Below, piece by piece: positions 1 through 9,311 of a stretch of DNA of 64,000 nucleotides. The notes below the pieces were generated by a model. It had not been told where the DNA came from. It searched no databases and saw only the letters and a program-made list of their open reading frames with translations. The position numbers and the translations under genes are program-made. Each line of letters begins with the position of its first letter. The stretch's first letter is position 1. Location: the NCBI GenBank assembly GCA_963767835.1, contig CAVYFY010000004.1, forward strand, positions 90,192 to 154,191, given 5' to 3'. Source of the DNA: SIAQ01 sp963767835 (GTDB taxonomy: Bacteria; Planctomycetota; Planctomycetia; Gemmatales; Gemmataceae).

Positions 1-533
1 AGTACACGCTGCAACAGGTTCTCCAGAACATGGCAGCCACCGACGCCAACGGCTGGTTCGCCGACAGCTTTCAGTTTGGCATTGGCGGGGCCGGCTACGA
101 CAGCCCTATTCCGACGCGCTATCAGGGCACCAACGCCGCCAATCCCGCGGATTGGCCCGGCGGCATCGACTGGACCGATCAGCTCGCCAACTGGTCCCAG
201 ACCATCGAGACCGCTTTCGCCCAGAGCAACGCGGCCAACGGTACCGACTACCAATTCATCCCCAACCTCGGTCAACTGGTCACGTCATGGGAGCCGGCCT
301 GGTGGGACAATGCCGAAGGCGTTCCCATCATCGACGGCGCCTTCCTGGAGGGCTTCGGTCAATACACCGATACGTACGACTGGACGTTGTCCATGAACCA
401 GGGGCTCAATTTCACGACCAATAACAAGATCGTCATTATGCAGCCGTACCTCCAGGACACGCCGGACTCCCCCACTGGCCAACAGGAGCGCCAACTTCTA
501 CCTGGGCACCTACCTACTACTGAAAGGAAGTGA
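1..533 (+). CDS. Secreted glycosidase-like protein, middle part (5' end outside window, frameshifted 3')
   Basis: The frame is already open at the window edge, so the N-terminus lies upstream. The visible part is rich in Trp, Tyr and Gly and carries the stretch 'GAFLEGFGQYTDTYDW' followed by 'MNQGLNFTTNNKIVIMQPYL'. That resembles the barrel of putative (hypothetical) bacterial glycosyl hydrolases of the GHL15 type, recalled from memory rather than searched. After 'PYLQDTPDSP' this frame runs into low-quality sequence and stops at 533, while the neighbouring frame reads 'ANRSANFYLGTYLLLKG' and continues into the next feature. A one-base change near 465-480, beside a run of five C, therefore splits one gene. 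Activity and substrate are unknown. Confidence 0.55.
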   Translation, partial: YTLQQVLQNMAATDANGWFADSFQFGIGGAGYDSPIPTRYQGTNAANPADWPGGIDWTDQLANWSQTIETAFAQSNAANGTDYQFIPNLGQLVTSWEPAWWDNAEGVPIIDGAFLEGFGQYTDTYDWTLSMNQGLNFTTNNKIVIMQPYLQDTPDSPTGQQERQLLPGHLPTTERK

Positions 534-546
534 GACCTACCTGGAC

Positions 547-1470
547 ATGGATTACGGCAGCTTCCCCCAGTACTTCCCGGAATACGGTTTGAACCTGGGG
601 GCCGCGACCACGCCGTTGCCGAGCGATGTGTCGAGTTACCTGTGGGACGGCGTTTACCGCCGCGATTTCCAAAATGGCTTCGTCTTGGTCAACCCCGGCA
701 CAACCACGTACACCCTGCCACTGGGCGGAAATTACCAGGAAGTGCAGGGCCACGGTGGCGGCACATTGACCGATGCTGATCTCGACGCCAACGGCAATTA
801 CATCGGCGGTTATCTGACCTATCAGAATGTCAACAGCGTCACGCTTGCAGGTGGGTCCGCCGCCATCTTCCTGCTCGGAGCGCCGCCCAGCATCACCAAC
901 GTCGTTGTCAACCAGGACAGGGCTTCCCTGAATTCGGGGCCGACGGGCGGTGTGCAGCGGTCGATGGTTGACGACATCGTCTACACATTCAGCGAGCCGG
1001 TGAACATCCCCAGTCCATCTGCTGATCCGAACGTTTTCAGCGCAGGCGTCGCTCCAGGTTGGACCGGAACTGTGCCAACTCTCAATTGGGCGGCCGTCGC
1101 CGGGTCGAGCAACACCGAATGGGCCGTCACCTTCAGTGGGGCAGGTGTTACGGGCGGCTCGATTGCCAACGGCGCGTATACGATCACGGTCACCGATCCC
1201 GACTCCATCGCCGCGCAGTCCGACGGCCAGACGTTGAGCCTCGCAGCCAGCGGCATTGGTGGCGCTACGCAATCGTTCTACCGTTTGTTCGGCGACAGCA
1301 ACGGCGACGAGGTCGTCAACGCTGCGGACAACGCGCAGTTCAAGCAGGCCCTGACGACCTACAATGCGGCATTCGACTACAACGACGACGGTATCGTCAA
1401 CGCCTCCGACAATCTGCAATTCAAGAACGACTTTCTTGTGAACTTCAGCGGCTTCACGGCGACGATCTAA
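547..1470 (+). CDS. Same gene, 3' part: glycosidase end, Ig-like module and dockerin-like tail
   Basis: This frame continues the preceding protein: in-frame codons upstream of the ATG at 547 encode 'YLGTYLLLKGSETYLDMDYG', which suits the end of a glycosidase barrel. From about residue 115 a roughly 195-residue C-terminal module follows. It has a 'SMVDDIVYTFSEPVNI' segment and ends in two calcium-loop repeats, 'DSNGDEVVNAADN' and 'DYNDDGIVNASDN', typical of planctomycete dockerin-like tails. The same module ends the protein encoded at 54051-57734. The protein is expected to be extracellular. The TAA is at 1468-1470. Whether the gene is functional depends on the upstream frameshift being real. 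Confidence 0.6.
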   Translation: MDYGSFPQYFPEYGLNLGAATTPLPSDVSSYLWDGVYRRDFQNGFVLVNPGTTTYTLPLGGNYQEVQGHGGGTLTDADLDANGNYIGGYLTYQNVNSVTLAGGSAAIFLLGAPPSITNVVVNQDRASLNSGPTGGVQRSMVDDIVYTFSEPVNIPSPSADPNVFSAGVAPGWTGTVPTLNWAAVAGSSNTEWAVTFSGAGVTGGSIANGAYTITVTDPDSIAAQSDGQTLSLAASGIGGATQSFYRLFGDSNGDEVVNAADNAQFKQALTTYNAAFDYNDDGIVNASDNLQFKNDFLVNFSGFTATI

Positions 1471-1598
1471 ATCAGCGATTGCAGAGTTGCGGCCCTGACG
1501 TGGTGGTTGGCCACGATCTGCTAAATGGCTTTCCATCCACATAGGATATGCTGAGAGCCGGCCACCTCCGCGTGAGCGTTGCTGAAACGACGTGCGAC

Positions 1599-2543
1599 AT
1601 GAAAATCATTTCCCTGCTGCCAAGTGCGACCGAGGTTGTCTGCGAACTTGGTCTCGGTGACGAACTCGTCGGCGTCACGCACGAGTGTGATTTTCCGCCG
1701 TTCGTGACGGGCTTGCCGAAGGTCACCCGGACGCTGATTCCGCACGATGCGACCAGCCGTGAGATCGACGCCTTGGTCCGCGACCGCCTGAAAACGCACC
1801 GGGCGTTGTACACGCTCGACATGCCTACCCTGGAGAGGCTGCAACCGGACTTGATCGTGACCCAGGCGTTGTGCGAAGTGTGTGCCGTGGCCGAGCCCGA
1901 GGTGACCGCCGCCGTATGCATGCTTCCTGGCCACCCAAGGGTGGTGAATCTGGAGCCGATTTGTCTCGACGATGTTTTGCACGACCTACGACTGGTCGCT
2001 CGGGCGGCGGGACAGGAAACCCGAGGAGAGGTCGCCGTTCGCAGGCTGCAACAGCGAATCGACGCCGTCGCCGGTCGATCAAGGCACCTGACAACTCGGC
2101 CTCGCGTGGTGCTGCTGGAGTGGATTGACCCACCGTTTTGCTGCGGCCACTGGTCACCGGAATTGGTGCGGATCGCCGGCGGCGAGGAAGTGATCGGTCG
2201 GCCCGGCCAGCCGTCGCGGACCTTGCGTTGGGAAGAGGTCGTCGCCGCCCGGCCCGAGGTGTTGATGATCGTCTGTTGCGGGTTTTCAGTCGAGCGGACG
2301 ATGGCGGACCTCCCGATCTTGAGGGGCCAGCCCGGTTGGGACGATCTCCCCGCCGTAAAATCGGATCGGGTGTTCGTCGTGGACGGCGCTTCCTACTTCA
2401 GCCGCCCTGGTCCACGTTTGGTGGACAGCCTGGAGATCCTGGCGAATGCGTTGCACCCGCACGTTCACCCGTTGCCTGCGGGTTTGCCTGCGGCTTGGCG
2501 ACATCAATTGAACGGAAGAACGAAAGCGAATTCCAGTGGGTAA
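1599..2543 (+). CDS. Cobalamin-binding / BtuF-like periplasmic-binding-fold protein
   Basis: The protein (about 314 residues) opens with 'MKIISLLPSATEVVCELG', the signature start of BtuF-like cobalamin-binding proteins of the Periplasmic_binding_2 type. It continues with 'VTHECDFPP', 'LQPDLIVTQALCEVCAV' and a C-terminal half with 'VLLEWIDPPFCCGHWSPEL' and 'PGPRLVDSLEILA'. I chose the ATG at 1599 because homology begins exactly there; the longer start at 1548 adds 17 unrelated residues. No signal peptide is visible, so unlike classical BtuF it is probably cytoplasmic, as in many bacteria where this family has no adjacent ABC transporter. No transporter genes flank it. The role in corrinoid handling is inferred from the family. 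Confidence 0.72.
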   Translation: MKIISLLPSATEVVCELGLGDELVGVTHECDFPPFVTGLPKVTRTLIPHDATSREIDALVRDRLKTHRALYTLDMPTLERLQPDLIVTQALCEVCAVAEPEVTAAVCMLPGHPRVVNLEPICLDDVLHDLRLVARAAGQETRGEVAVRRLQQRIDAVAGRSRHLTTRPRVVLLEWIDPPFCCGHWSPELVRIAGGEEVIGRPGQPSRTLRWEEVVAARPEVLMIVCCGFSVERTMADLPILRGQPGWDDLPAVKSDRVFVVDGASYFSRPGPRLVDSLEILANALHPHVHPLPAGLPAAWRHQLNGRTKANSSG

Positions 2544-2872
2544 TAGCGAATGCGACAGTGTGCCGATGCAGTCGCCGCGCCGGGCCGGGCGGGAGGCGGG
2601 AACGGCGGCGGCCAAGCAGCGCGCGGCCGGAGTCGGCGACAGTGACCGCGGCGGGTGCGCGGCGCCTTGCACTGGAGAGAGTGTCAGTCCGCGGGTAATG
2701 CAACGGCCTGGCAAAGGGAACGGCGGCGGTCTGACGGTCGCTCCAGGCCCTGGTCGCAGTTCCATCAGCCTACCAGTGGCGGATATCTTGAACGATAAGG
2801 AGAATCCGAACCAAGACCAGCTGAAGCGGTCCGATGCGAGAATAGCTGTCGCCATCCAGATCGGAGCCAAGC
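2544..2872. other. Intergenic region, no gene seen
   Basis: These 329 bases hold G+C-rich sequence with repeated GGCGGC/GGGAACGGCGG runs. A similar G+C-rich stretch lies at about 3930-4020, with shared words such as 'gcgaatgcga' and 'gggaacggcggcgg'. The long open frames across it have no recognisable protein character. A purine-rich AAGGAG lies near 2796, but it is too far from the next start to serve as its ribosome binding site. Confidence 0.4.
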
Positions 2873-3927
2873 ATGATAACAATTGTCGCGCAAGACCTTC
2901 TGAGGACACTGGCGGCAAACGCGCGTGACGCCGACGAGAAAGCCGTTTGGCCCGCTGCGTCGTGGCAGGCTCTGGTCCAGGCGGGCGTGCTGGCCTGGAG
3001 CGTCAGTCGCGATCACGGCGGCGATGGATTGGCGTCTTCGGACCTGCTAGCAGGCTATGAACAACTCGCGTCTGCCTGTCTGACGACATGCTTCATCCTC
3101 AGCCAGCGCGACGCTGCCGTGCGCCGTATCGAAGCGTCGGCCAACGAGGCCCTGCGTTGCGAATTGCTGGGGACATTGGCACGAGGTGAGCGATTCGCCA
3201 CCGTCGGGTTGTCACAACTGACCACGTCGGGGCAACATCGAAAGCCCGCATTGGTGGCCCATTCGCAAGGCGATGCCTTCGTCCTTAACGGCGTCATTCC
3301 CTGGGTCACCGGAGCAGCCCACGCGGACCACCTAGTCATCGGCGCCGTGACTGATACGGGAATGCAAGTTTTGGCCGTGCTCCCTCATGATCTACCCGGT
3401 GTCCAGGTAGGCCCGCCACTGGATTTGATGGCTCTGCAAGGTTCCCTGACCGCAGAGGTAGTCCTGAAAGAGGTTACCCTGGAAAGGCACTGGCTTCTGG
3501 CGGGGCCGGCGGAGCGCGTGCTGCTCTCGGGACGCGGCGGACCGGGAGGACTGGAAACGTCATGCCTCGCCCTCGGCTTGGCCGGGGCTGCTATCGATTT
3601 TGTGACACAAGAATCTGTCGCTCGTGGCGAGTTGCGCGCCAGCGCCGATAACCTCGAGTTGGAGCGCCGCAACCTGTGCGAGGATTTGCATCGTCTGGGC
3701 GAGAAAGGAGGCGATGCGAATGCGGCAACGGCAATCCGGACCTTGGCCAACAGCCTGGTTCTGCGCCGACTCAAGTGGCGTTAACCGTCAGCAAGGGAAC
3801 AGGATTTGTGCGCGATCACCCGGCGCAACGCTGGGCCAGACAGGCATTATTTTTCCTGGTCTGGTCCTGCCCGCGCCCGACGACGGAAGCAACGCTCGCC
3901 CATTTGGCGCCACTCACTGAGTGTTAA
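2873..3927 (+). pseudogene. Acyl-CoA dehydrogenase, frameshifted near the C-terminus
   Basis: The first 300 residues (2873-3784) follow an acyl-CoA dehydrogenase: an N-terminal helical domain ('WSVSRDHGGDGLASSDLL'), a beta domain with 'TVGLSQLTTSG' and 'FVLNGVIPWVTGA', and the start of the C-terminal helical domain. The frame then ends abruptly with 'LRRLKWR' and a stop at 3784. Shifting one base near 3760-3775 gives 'TQVALTVSKGTGFVRDHPAQ' and on to a stop at 3927, which matches the end of the family (a helix and Trp-rich tail). The restored length of about 351 residues is close to normal. Substrate is unknown. It is either a recent pseudogene or carries a base-call error; no partner genes (ETF, acyl-CoA synthetase) are adjacent. 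Confidence 0.7.
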
Positions 3928-4120
3928 ATTGCGAATGCGATCGAAGCGGCGCGCGGCGGCGCGGCCGGAATCGGCGCCGGCGCTACGGTGGGAACGGCGG
4001 CGGTGTGGCGCGGGCTCTTCTCCGCAGAAGTGCAAACGGAAACAGTGGGCAGCAGCGCGGAAAAGGCTTATATATTACGCCGTACCTGCGCGATCCTTTT
4101 CCTAGCCGTCGATTTCCACC

Positions 4121-7100
4121 ATGCCCACGCAAGCGATTTCTATTACGGTCGATGAGGTGGCACGGTTCGTCAAGCGTGTCGAACCGGCCGCATTTCTGGT
4201 TCCGGCGCGACTGCTACGGCGCGTCATTAAGCACCATCGCAAAATCGGACTGGCCGTGCTGGTGCCGCATCGCAAGGGCTACGTCATCGAGCGCATGGCA
4301 CTGCTGAAATGTGTCCTGCCCGCGGAATTGGGCGTGGCGTCGAGTGCGGAACTGCCGCCATACGCTTTCCTGATCGTTCGTCCGGATCCCGAACGGCTCG
4401 CCAAACGCACGCTTGACGAGGCCCTGACGAACCATTGGCGAATCCTGTTCCACCTGCGCATCGACCATATTATGCAGCTGAAGCTGGCAAACGGGTCGCT
4501 CAATTCGATGCAGGTGCGCACGCGCATTCGGCGACTGGGCTTGGTCGAATTTGCGGAAATCACCGCGGTGCTGCGTCAGGAGAATTATTTGCTGCCGCCG
4601 GAATCGAGCGAGGCGGTCTACGCCGAATTTGTGGCCGTCTATTTGACGCTTCGCCGCTTCGACCCGGCGCGGCTGGCGCATTTCTTCCCGGCCATTCGTG
4701 ATCTCGCCAAGGTCGATGCTCTGGTCGCGGAGGACATCGATGCCGAGGCAATCTATCAAGCGACGCGGCTGGCGGACGCCGAACAAGACATGCAGCTTGG
4801 AAAAAGCGTGCCTTCGGACTCCTCCTCGCAATGTCCGCCTGTCGCACGGTCTCCCGCTCTTGACGGGCTCAGCGAACGGTTGAAGCAAGCGCTGGAGTTG
4901 TCCGACGTCGATGCCGAGAATTGGCGTGAGGCGCTGCGCGCGCTCGAGTCATCTGGCGGGTCGCGGAGTCAGGAGGCACGCTTGCTGGCCGACCTGCGGA
5001 GCGTCTGCCATCACAGCGAGCACGGCGTCTACACCGTCGATCTGGTTGGCTGGGCCCTGTCGCTGGGCGAACTGCGGATCAAACGGCCGCTGTCAGGTCC
5101 ACAGGAGGTCGCTGTCGTTCGCCTGCTGCGCCGGGCCATCGACCGCATGCGTTTCCTTCGCGTCACGGATGCCCAGCGCCAGGATTTGACACAGCTGCTG
5201 GACGACGCGCTGAAGAAGCGCGAGCGGCGCATGCGTGAACGCTTTCGCCCGCTCATCGTGTCGGCGCTGGACGAGGTTGGACTGAAGCCCCCCAGCGTTG
5301 CCGAAGAGATCGGGCGGGCCAAGCTGATCGAGGAGCTGCTCGACCGTATCGAGGAGAATGGCCATATGAGCATCGGCGCCTCGCGCGACGCCATCTCACG
5401 CAATCAGATGAAGCTGCCTGACCTCACCGGGCCGGTCGAGCTCGTGACGGGCGACCCGCTGATCCGTCTCAATCGCAAGCTGGCTGTCGGGCTTGACGGC
5501 GTCTACCGGCGAGGCGAGTTCTACATGCGGCTCTTGCACCGTTTCAGCTCGGTGGCGTTCGGCACCACGTTCGGACGCCTGCTCGTGCTCTTCCTGATCC
5601 TGCCATTCGGCCTGGCCTTTTTTGTGCTGATCACGCCCGGAATCGCCGTCGAGGAGGGGGAAAAGCTCCTGCAACTGATCGGGCTGATGGAGACGCCACA
5701 CGTGCTTAACAGCCACCATCACGGCAAGCACGCCGCGTTTCCCGTCCCCAATGTGTGGGGCGTGGCGGGGCTCGGCATCTTTTTCCTGCTCTTGTTCCAC
5801 GTCGCCGGTTTCCGCAGCCGCGTCTATTACGGCGTGGGCCGGCTTGGCCACGGCCTGCACGCGCTGTTCGCCGGTCTGGGGCGGCTGATCTACTCGCCGA
5901 CGCTGCAGGCGATTCTGCACAACCGCCTCTGGCGGAGATTCCGGCGCTTCGTCATCTGGCCTTCGGTGATGGCGACCAACGGCGGCTTGATCGCCTGGCT
6001 GAATGACCGTGAGCCGGCCGTGATCGCCGGCGCCGCCGCACTCGGTTTCGCCCTTGGCATTGTGATGCTCAACACCCGCGTGGGACGCGACGCCGAGGAG
6101 AACGCCACCGATTTGCTGCTGCGTTACTGGGTCTGGTTCAGCATCGATCTTGTGCCCGGCCTGCTCCATCTGATCATGGACCTCTCACGCTGGTGTCTGG
6201 ACGGCGTCGAACAGATCCTATACGTGGTCCACGAATGGCTGCACTTCCGCAGCGGCGAAAACCCCGCGGTGATCGCCGCCAAAGCAGTCGCGGGGGTGTT
6301 CTGGTTCGGCGTGACCTACATTGTTCGCTTTGCGATCAACTTGCTCATTGAGCCGCAGGTCAACCCGATCAAGCACTTCCCGGTGGTCACGGTGGCGCAC
6401 AAGGTGTGCCTGCCGATGACGCCCATGCTGCACGACGCTCTGGTCGCCAACCTCGGCCTGGCTCACGCGCGGGCCTGGGCGCTCGCAGGGGGCATCATCA
6501 CGTCCATTCCCGGCATCTTCGGTTTCATGGTGTGGGAACTCAAGGAGAACTGGAAGCTGTACGCCGCCAATCGCCCGGAGAATCTTCAGCCCACGCCGAT
6601 CGGCAGCCACGGCGAAACCATGCTGCGCTTGCTCCGCCCCGGCTTCCATTCGGGGACGATCCCGAAACTGTATTCCAAGTTGCGGCGCGCGGAGCGCTAT
6701 GGGCAGCAAAACACCGCCCGCAAGGTCTTGGCGGCTCTGCACCACGTCGAAGAAAGCATCGCTCGCTTCATCGAGCGCGAATTGCTGGCCCTCTTGCGGC
6801 GCAGCGAAAGCTGGGCCGGGCTGACCATTGAGGCGGGGCCGGTTCATTTGGCCACCAATCGGATCGGGGTGGAGCTGCGCTGCTCGGGCTTGGGGCCGAA
6901 TCCGCTGCAGCTTGCCATCGATTACCAGGGTGGCTGGCTGCTTGCCGGCGTTCTTCGACCGGGCTGGCTGCCCCGGTTGAATGGCGACCAGCGCCGAATG
7001 TTGGCGGCGGCACTGGCGGGCTTGTACAAGATGGCCGGCGTTGACCTGACGCGCGAACAGATCGCCACCTGCTTGCCGAATACCACATTCGCCTTCGACG

Positions 7101-7357
7101 TCACCGACGCCGGCCTGCGGGTATGGACTTCGGCAGACGGCGCACAGGACGTGGTGTACGATCTGACGGCGGGATCCGAGTTGCCGCCCAGTTCTCTCAA
7201 TGGCGATGTGTCCACGGGATTGCCGGTGCTGGACGCCAGGCGGCTGCTGTTCCGTGATGCATCGTTCAGATGGACCGATTGGGTACATTGCTGGGATGGC
7301 AACCACGCCAGCGGCGAGCAACTTTCGTCCGCTTTGCTGCCAGCGGACAGGTTGTAG
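4121..7357 (+). CDS. Large unrecognised multi-pass membrane protein (1078 residues)
   Basis: I do not recognise a family. The N-terminal 480 residues are soluble, charged and helix-rich, with Arg-rich stretches and a possible coiled coil around residues 255-430 that includes 'LLDDALKKRERRMRERF'. About seven hydrophobic segments follow near residues 486-507, 546-566, 610-628, 633-652, 668-690, 722-745 and 785-805. A soluble C-terminal domain of about 250 residues comes last. The ATG at 4121 is the first in the frame and no strong Shine-Dalgarno precedes it, as is common in planctomycetes. A TATATTA box lies about 55 bases upstream of it, near 4069-4075. The frame is intact although neighbours on both sides are broken, which argues that it is under selection. 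Location is presumably the cytoplasmic membrane; function unknown. Confidence 0.6.
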   Translation: MPTQAISITVDEVARFVKRVEPAAFLVPARLLRRVIKHHRKIGLAVLVPHRKGYVIERMALLKCVLPAELGVASSAELPPYAFLIVRPDPERLAKRTLDEALTNHWRILFHLRIDHIMQLKLANGSLNSMQVRTRIRRLGLVEFAEITAVLRQENYLLPPESSEAVYAEFVAVYLTLRRFDPARLAHFFPAIRDLAKVDALVAEDIDAEAIYQATRLADAEQDMQLGKSVPSDSSSQCPPVARSPALDGLSERLKQALELSDVDAENWREALRALESSGGSRSQEARLLADLRSVCHHSEHGVYTVDLVGWALSLGELRIKRPLSGPQEVAVVRLLRRAIDRMRFLRVTDAQRQDLTQLLDDALKKRERRMRERFRPLIVSALDEVGLKPPSVAEEIGRAKLIEELLDRIEENGHMSIGASRDAISRNQMKLPDLTGPVELVTGDPLIRLNRKLAVGLDGVYRRGEFYMRLLHRFSSVAFGTTFGRLLVLFLILPFGLAFFVLITPGIAVEEGEKLLQLIGLMETPHVLNSHHHGKHAAFPVPNVWGVAGLGIFFLLLFHVAGFRSRVYYGVGRLGHGLHALFAGLGRLIYSPTLQAILHNRLWRRFRRFVIWPSVMATNGGLIAWLNDREPAVIAGAAALGFALGIVMLNTRVGRDAEENATDLLLRYWVWFSIDLVPGLLHLIMDLSRWCLDGVEQILYVVHEWLHFRSGENPAVIAAKAVAGVFWFGVTYIVRFAINLLIEPQVNPIKHFPVVTVAHKVCLPMTPMLHDALVANLGLAHARAWALAGGIITSIPGIFGFMVWELKENWKLYAANRPENLQPTPIGSHGETMLRLLRPGFHSGTIPKLYSKLRRAERYGQQNTARKVLAALHHVEESIARFIERELLALLRRSESWAGLTIEAGPVHLATNRIGVELRCSGLGPNPLQLAIDYQGGWLLAGVLRPGWLPRLNGDQRRMLAAALAGLYKMAGVDLTREQIATCLPNTTFAFDVTDAGLRVWTSADGAQDVVYDLTAGSELPPSSLNGDVSTGLPVLDARRLLFRDASFRWTDWVHCWDGNHASGEQLSSALLPADRL

Positions 7358-7399
7358 TTCGAAGCGCGCAGCACTCCCATCTGCAGCGGCGGTATTTGG

Positions 7400-8317
7400 C
7401 GGCGTCAGTGAACGACGACACCTTCACCCTCAACGCCGACATCACCTTCTCTGCGACAGCTTTTCCCAGTGCCACAACCATCACCTTGGAATCCAATCTG
7501 ACATTGAGAAACACCGCGCATTCCATCACGATCGACGGCACTGGCGCGGGACCCATCACTGTCAGCGGCAACCATGCGGTTCAGGTTTTTCAGGCCAATG
7601 GCGGGGTCACGGCACTGATCGAAAACGTCACTGTTTCCGAAGGCTACTTTTCCGGTAGCATCCTCGAAGAAACTGGCGGAAGCGCTGTTACGAACTCAGG
7701 GACGCTGACGCTGGAGAATTGCACGTTCAGTGCCAACTACGCGCATTCCGGGAGTTACTACGGCACCATTCTGAACTCAGGAACCATCACGATCGAAAAC
7801 TGTGCGATCACGGGCAACACGTGTTCCGATGCCGCTGGGGTCGACAACATAGGCATTGCAACGATTGTCAGCTCAACTTTTTCCAACAACAACGCCATTG
7901 CAGACCCTTACGGCAACTGCATCGTCAACGATTCCGCAAGTAACAACGAGATCGGCCCTGACCTCGGGCGGCACCGGCAACATCATCAGTCCCGCGAACG
8001 CCGGCCTCGGAACTCTCGGCAACAACGGCGGGCCGACGCAGACGATCCCTCTGTTACCCGGCAGCCCAGCAATCGGGACCGGCGGGGCCGTTGCCCAGCT
8101 CGGCGGCGCCGTTGCTGCCACGGACGCCTCCATTACTGTGCCAAATGCCAGCGTCTTTTCCGCCAATTCGCTGCCGACCCTCACATCAGGATCTTACTTT
8201 GACATTCAGATCGATGGCGAGCAAATGGCTGTCATCGGGCATTCGCAATTTCTACCGACAGCTGCGCCGCCAAAGTCATCAGACGGCCAATATTCGCATC
8301 TGACGCTCAGGACATGA
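7400..8317 (+). pseudogene. Decayed choice-of-anchor / polymorphic beta-helix surface protein
   Basis: From about 7400 the frame encodes repeats of parallel beta-helix type ('LTLENCTFSANYAHS', 'ITIENCAITGNTCSD', 'IATIVSSTFSNNNAIA'). At about 7960-7975 the reading shifts one base and continues as 'GTLGNNGGPTQTIPLLPGSP', the conserved C-terminal motif of choice-of-anchor Q / polymorphic outer-membrane repeat proteins. The N-terminal secretion motif ('LEDR') and the first part of the helix are missing, and the open frame begins inside the end of the preceding gene. It is therefore truncated at the 5' side and frameshifted. The intact relative at 11136-13061 shows what the full form looks like. 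Confidence 0.6.
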
Positions 8318-8329
8318 CTTATGCGCACT

Positions 8330-8710
8330 GGCATTAGCTGCGCAGCAGGCAGTAATAGGCGATGGAAGCCGTCCTTTTGATACTGCCCAAGGACGGGGTA
8401 AACGCGGGAGTGGTGCTTGAGCCATTCCTGGTCGCCAATCTCTTGGCGGCGATGCAATTCATGCAGAGCCTTGGCGTAAACGTCGAATGGTGTGTATTCG
8501 TGCGTATGTCGCTCGATAACCCGCAGAATCTCGGCTGTCACGTCCTCGGCGGCAGCCCAATGTTCTTCGTACCACTCTTGCAGTACGGTCACCTGGGCGC
8601 CCGTTATCTGGACGCTGAGAGCCGATTCTCGATGTTCGCAAGCCCCTCGGCAAATGCAGTCCTGGTTCGTTTCGAGACTTCATCACCCATGAGGATTCGG
8701 ATTTGATCGA
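8330..8710 (-). pseudogene. Remnant of PLD-domain helicase gene, segment downstream of intron A
   Basis: Read on the minus strand from 8710, the sequence gives 'DQIRILMGDEVSKRTRTAF' and 'AEGLANIENRL', then jumps frame to 'VTVLQEWYEEHWAAAEDVT' and 'EYTPFDVYAKALHELHRRQ', ending near 'YQKDGFHRLL'. I recognise both parts as pieces of bacterial SNF2-type helicases with an N-terminal phospholipase-D-like domain; this is recalled, not searched. Roughly a hundred residues that should lie between the two pieces are missing, with a frame change at the junction, and the helicase motor itself is absent. The gene was thus dead or dying, independently of the intron that interrupts it. The other flank is at 10740-10917. 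Confidence 0.5.
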
Positions 8711-9311
8711 TTGCGCCAAGAAAACTTGGGAAGGGAGGAAGAGATGTAAGAAGCATATCTGAAACCCTTCATCGGAACCTTGCGGGTGGAAAGCCCGTCC
8801 GGTAGCGCCTGACCAGCGGCCGGAAGCGAGTTTTGCGTGGGGCGGGGTAACTCGCACCGCGAAGCGTAAACAGCGAGTCCGAAAGCCATGCTATTGAGCG
8901 TCGAAAGACCTTTCGCGGGAGCCTTTGCCTTTCGATCACCAAGGGCCAAGTCGCGGCACTGTAATGGTCTGGTGTTAGCGATCCTGCCGGCGTCGGAGTG
9001 GAACATGTGCAGACGGACAATCGGGGTTCTCCAGGAACTTGGGAGATCCTGTCGTTTCCTCAGCGAAGTCCCGGCCGGAGATACCGGGTCACCAACTCCA
9101 GGCTTCGGCGGCGCACTCGTCCGCCGGGGAGCGAAAGAACGAGTGAACGCTGAGGTACCGCCAAGCGAAGGCAACGAAGCGCGGCGGGATGGGCGGCAGG
9201 AAGTCATAGCGCCTTGATAGTACCTACGAAGCTGGCGAACGGGTCCCACCCGAAGCCAGGGGAGGGAAGCGAGGCGTCGGATCAAGGAACCGCTTTTGGG
9301 AAACACGGCGA

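Noticed and set aside
2536..2928. Open frame of 130 codons across the gap between the cobalamin-binding and acyl-CoA dehydrogenase genes
   Set aside because: It is Gly/Arg/Pro-rich low-complexity, with no ribosome site and overlap with both neighbours' frames.
8459..9306. Minus-strand frames of 132 and 207 codons within the 5' part of the group II intron, repeated in copy B
   Set aside because: They lie opposite the structured intron RNA and are conserved only because the whole intron is duplicated.
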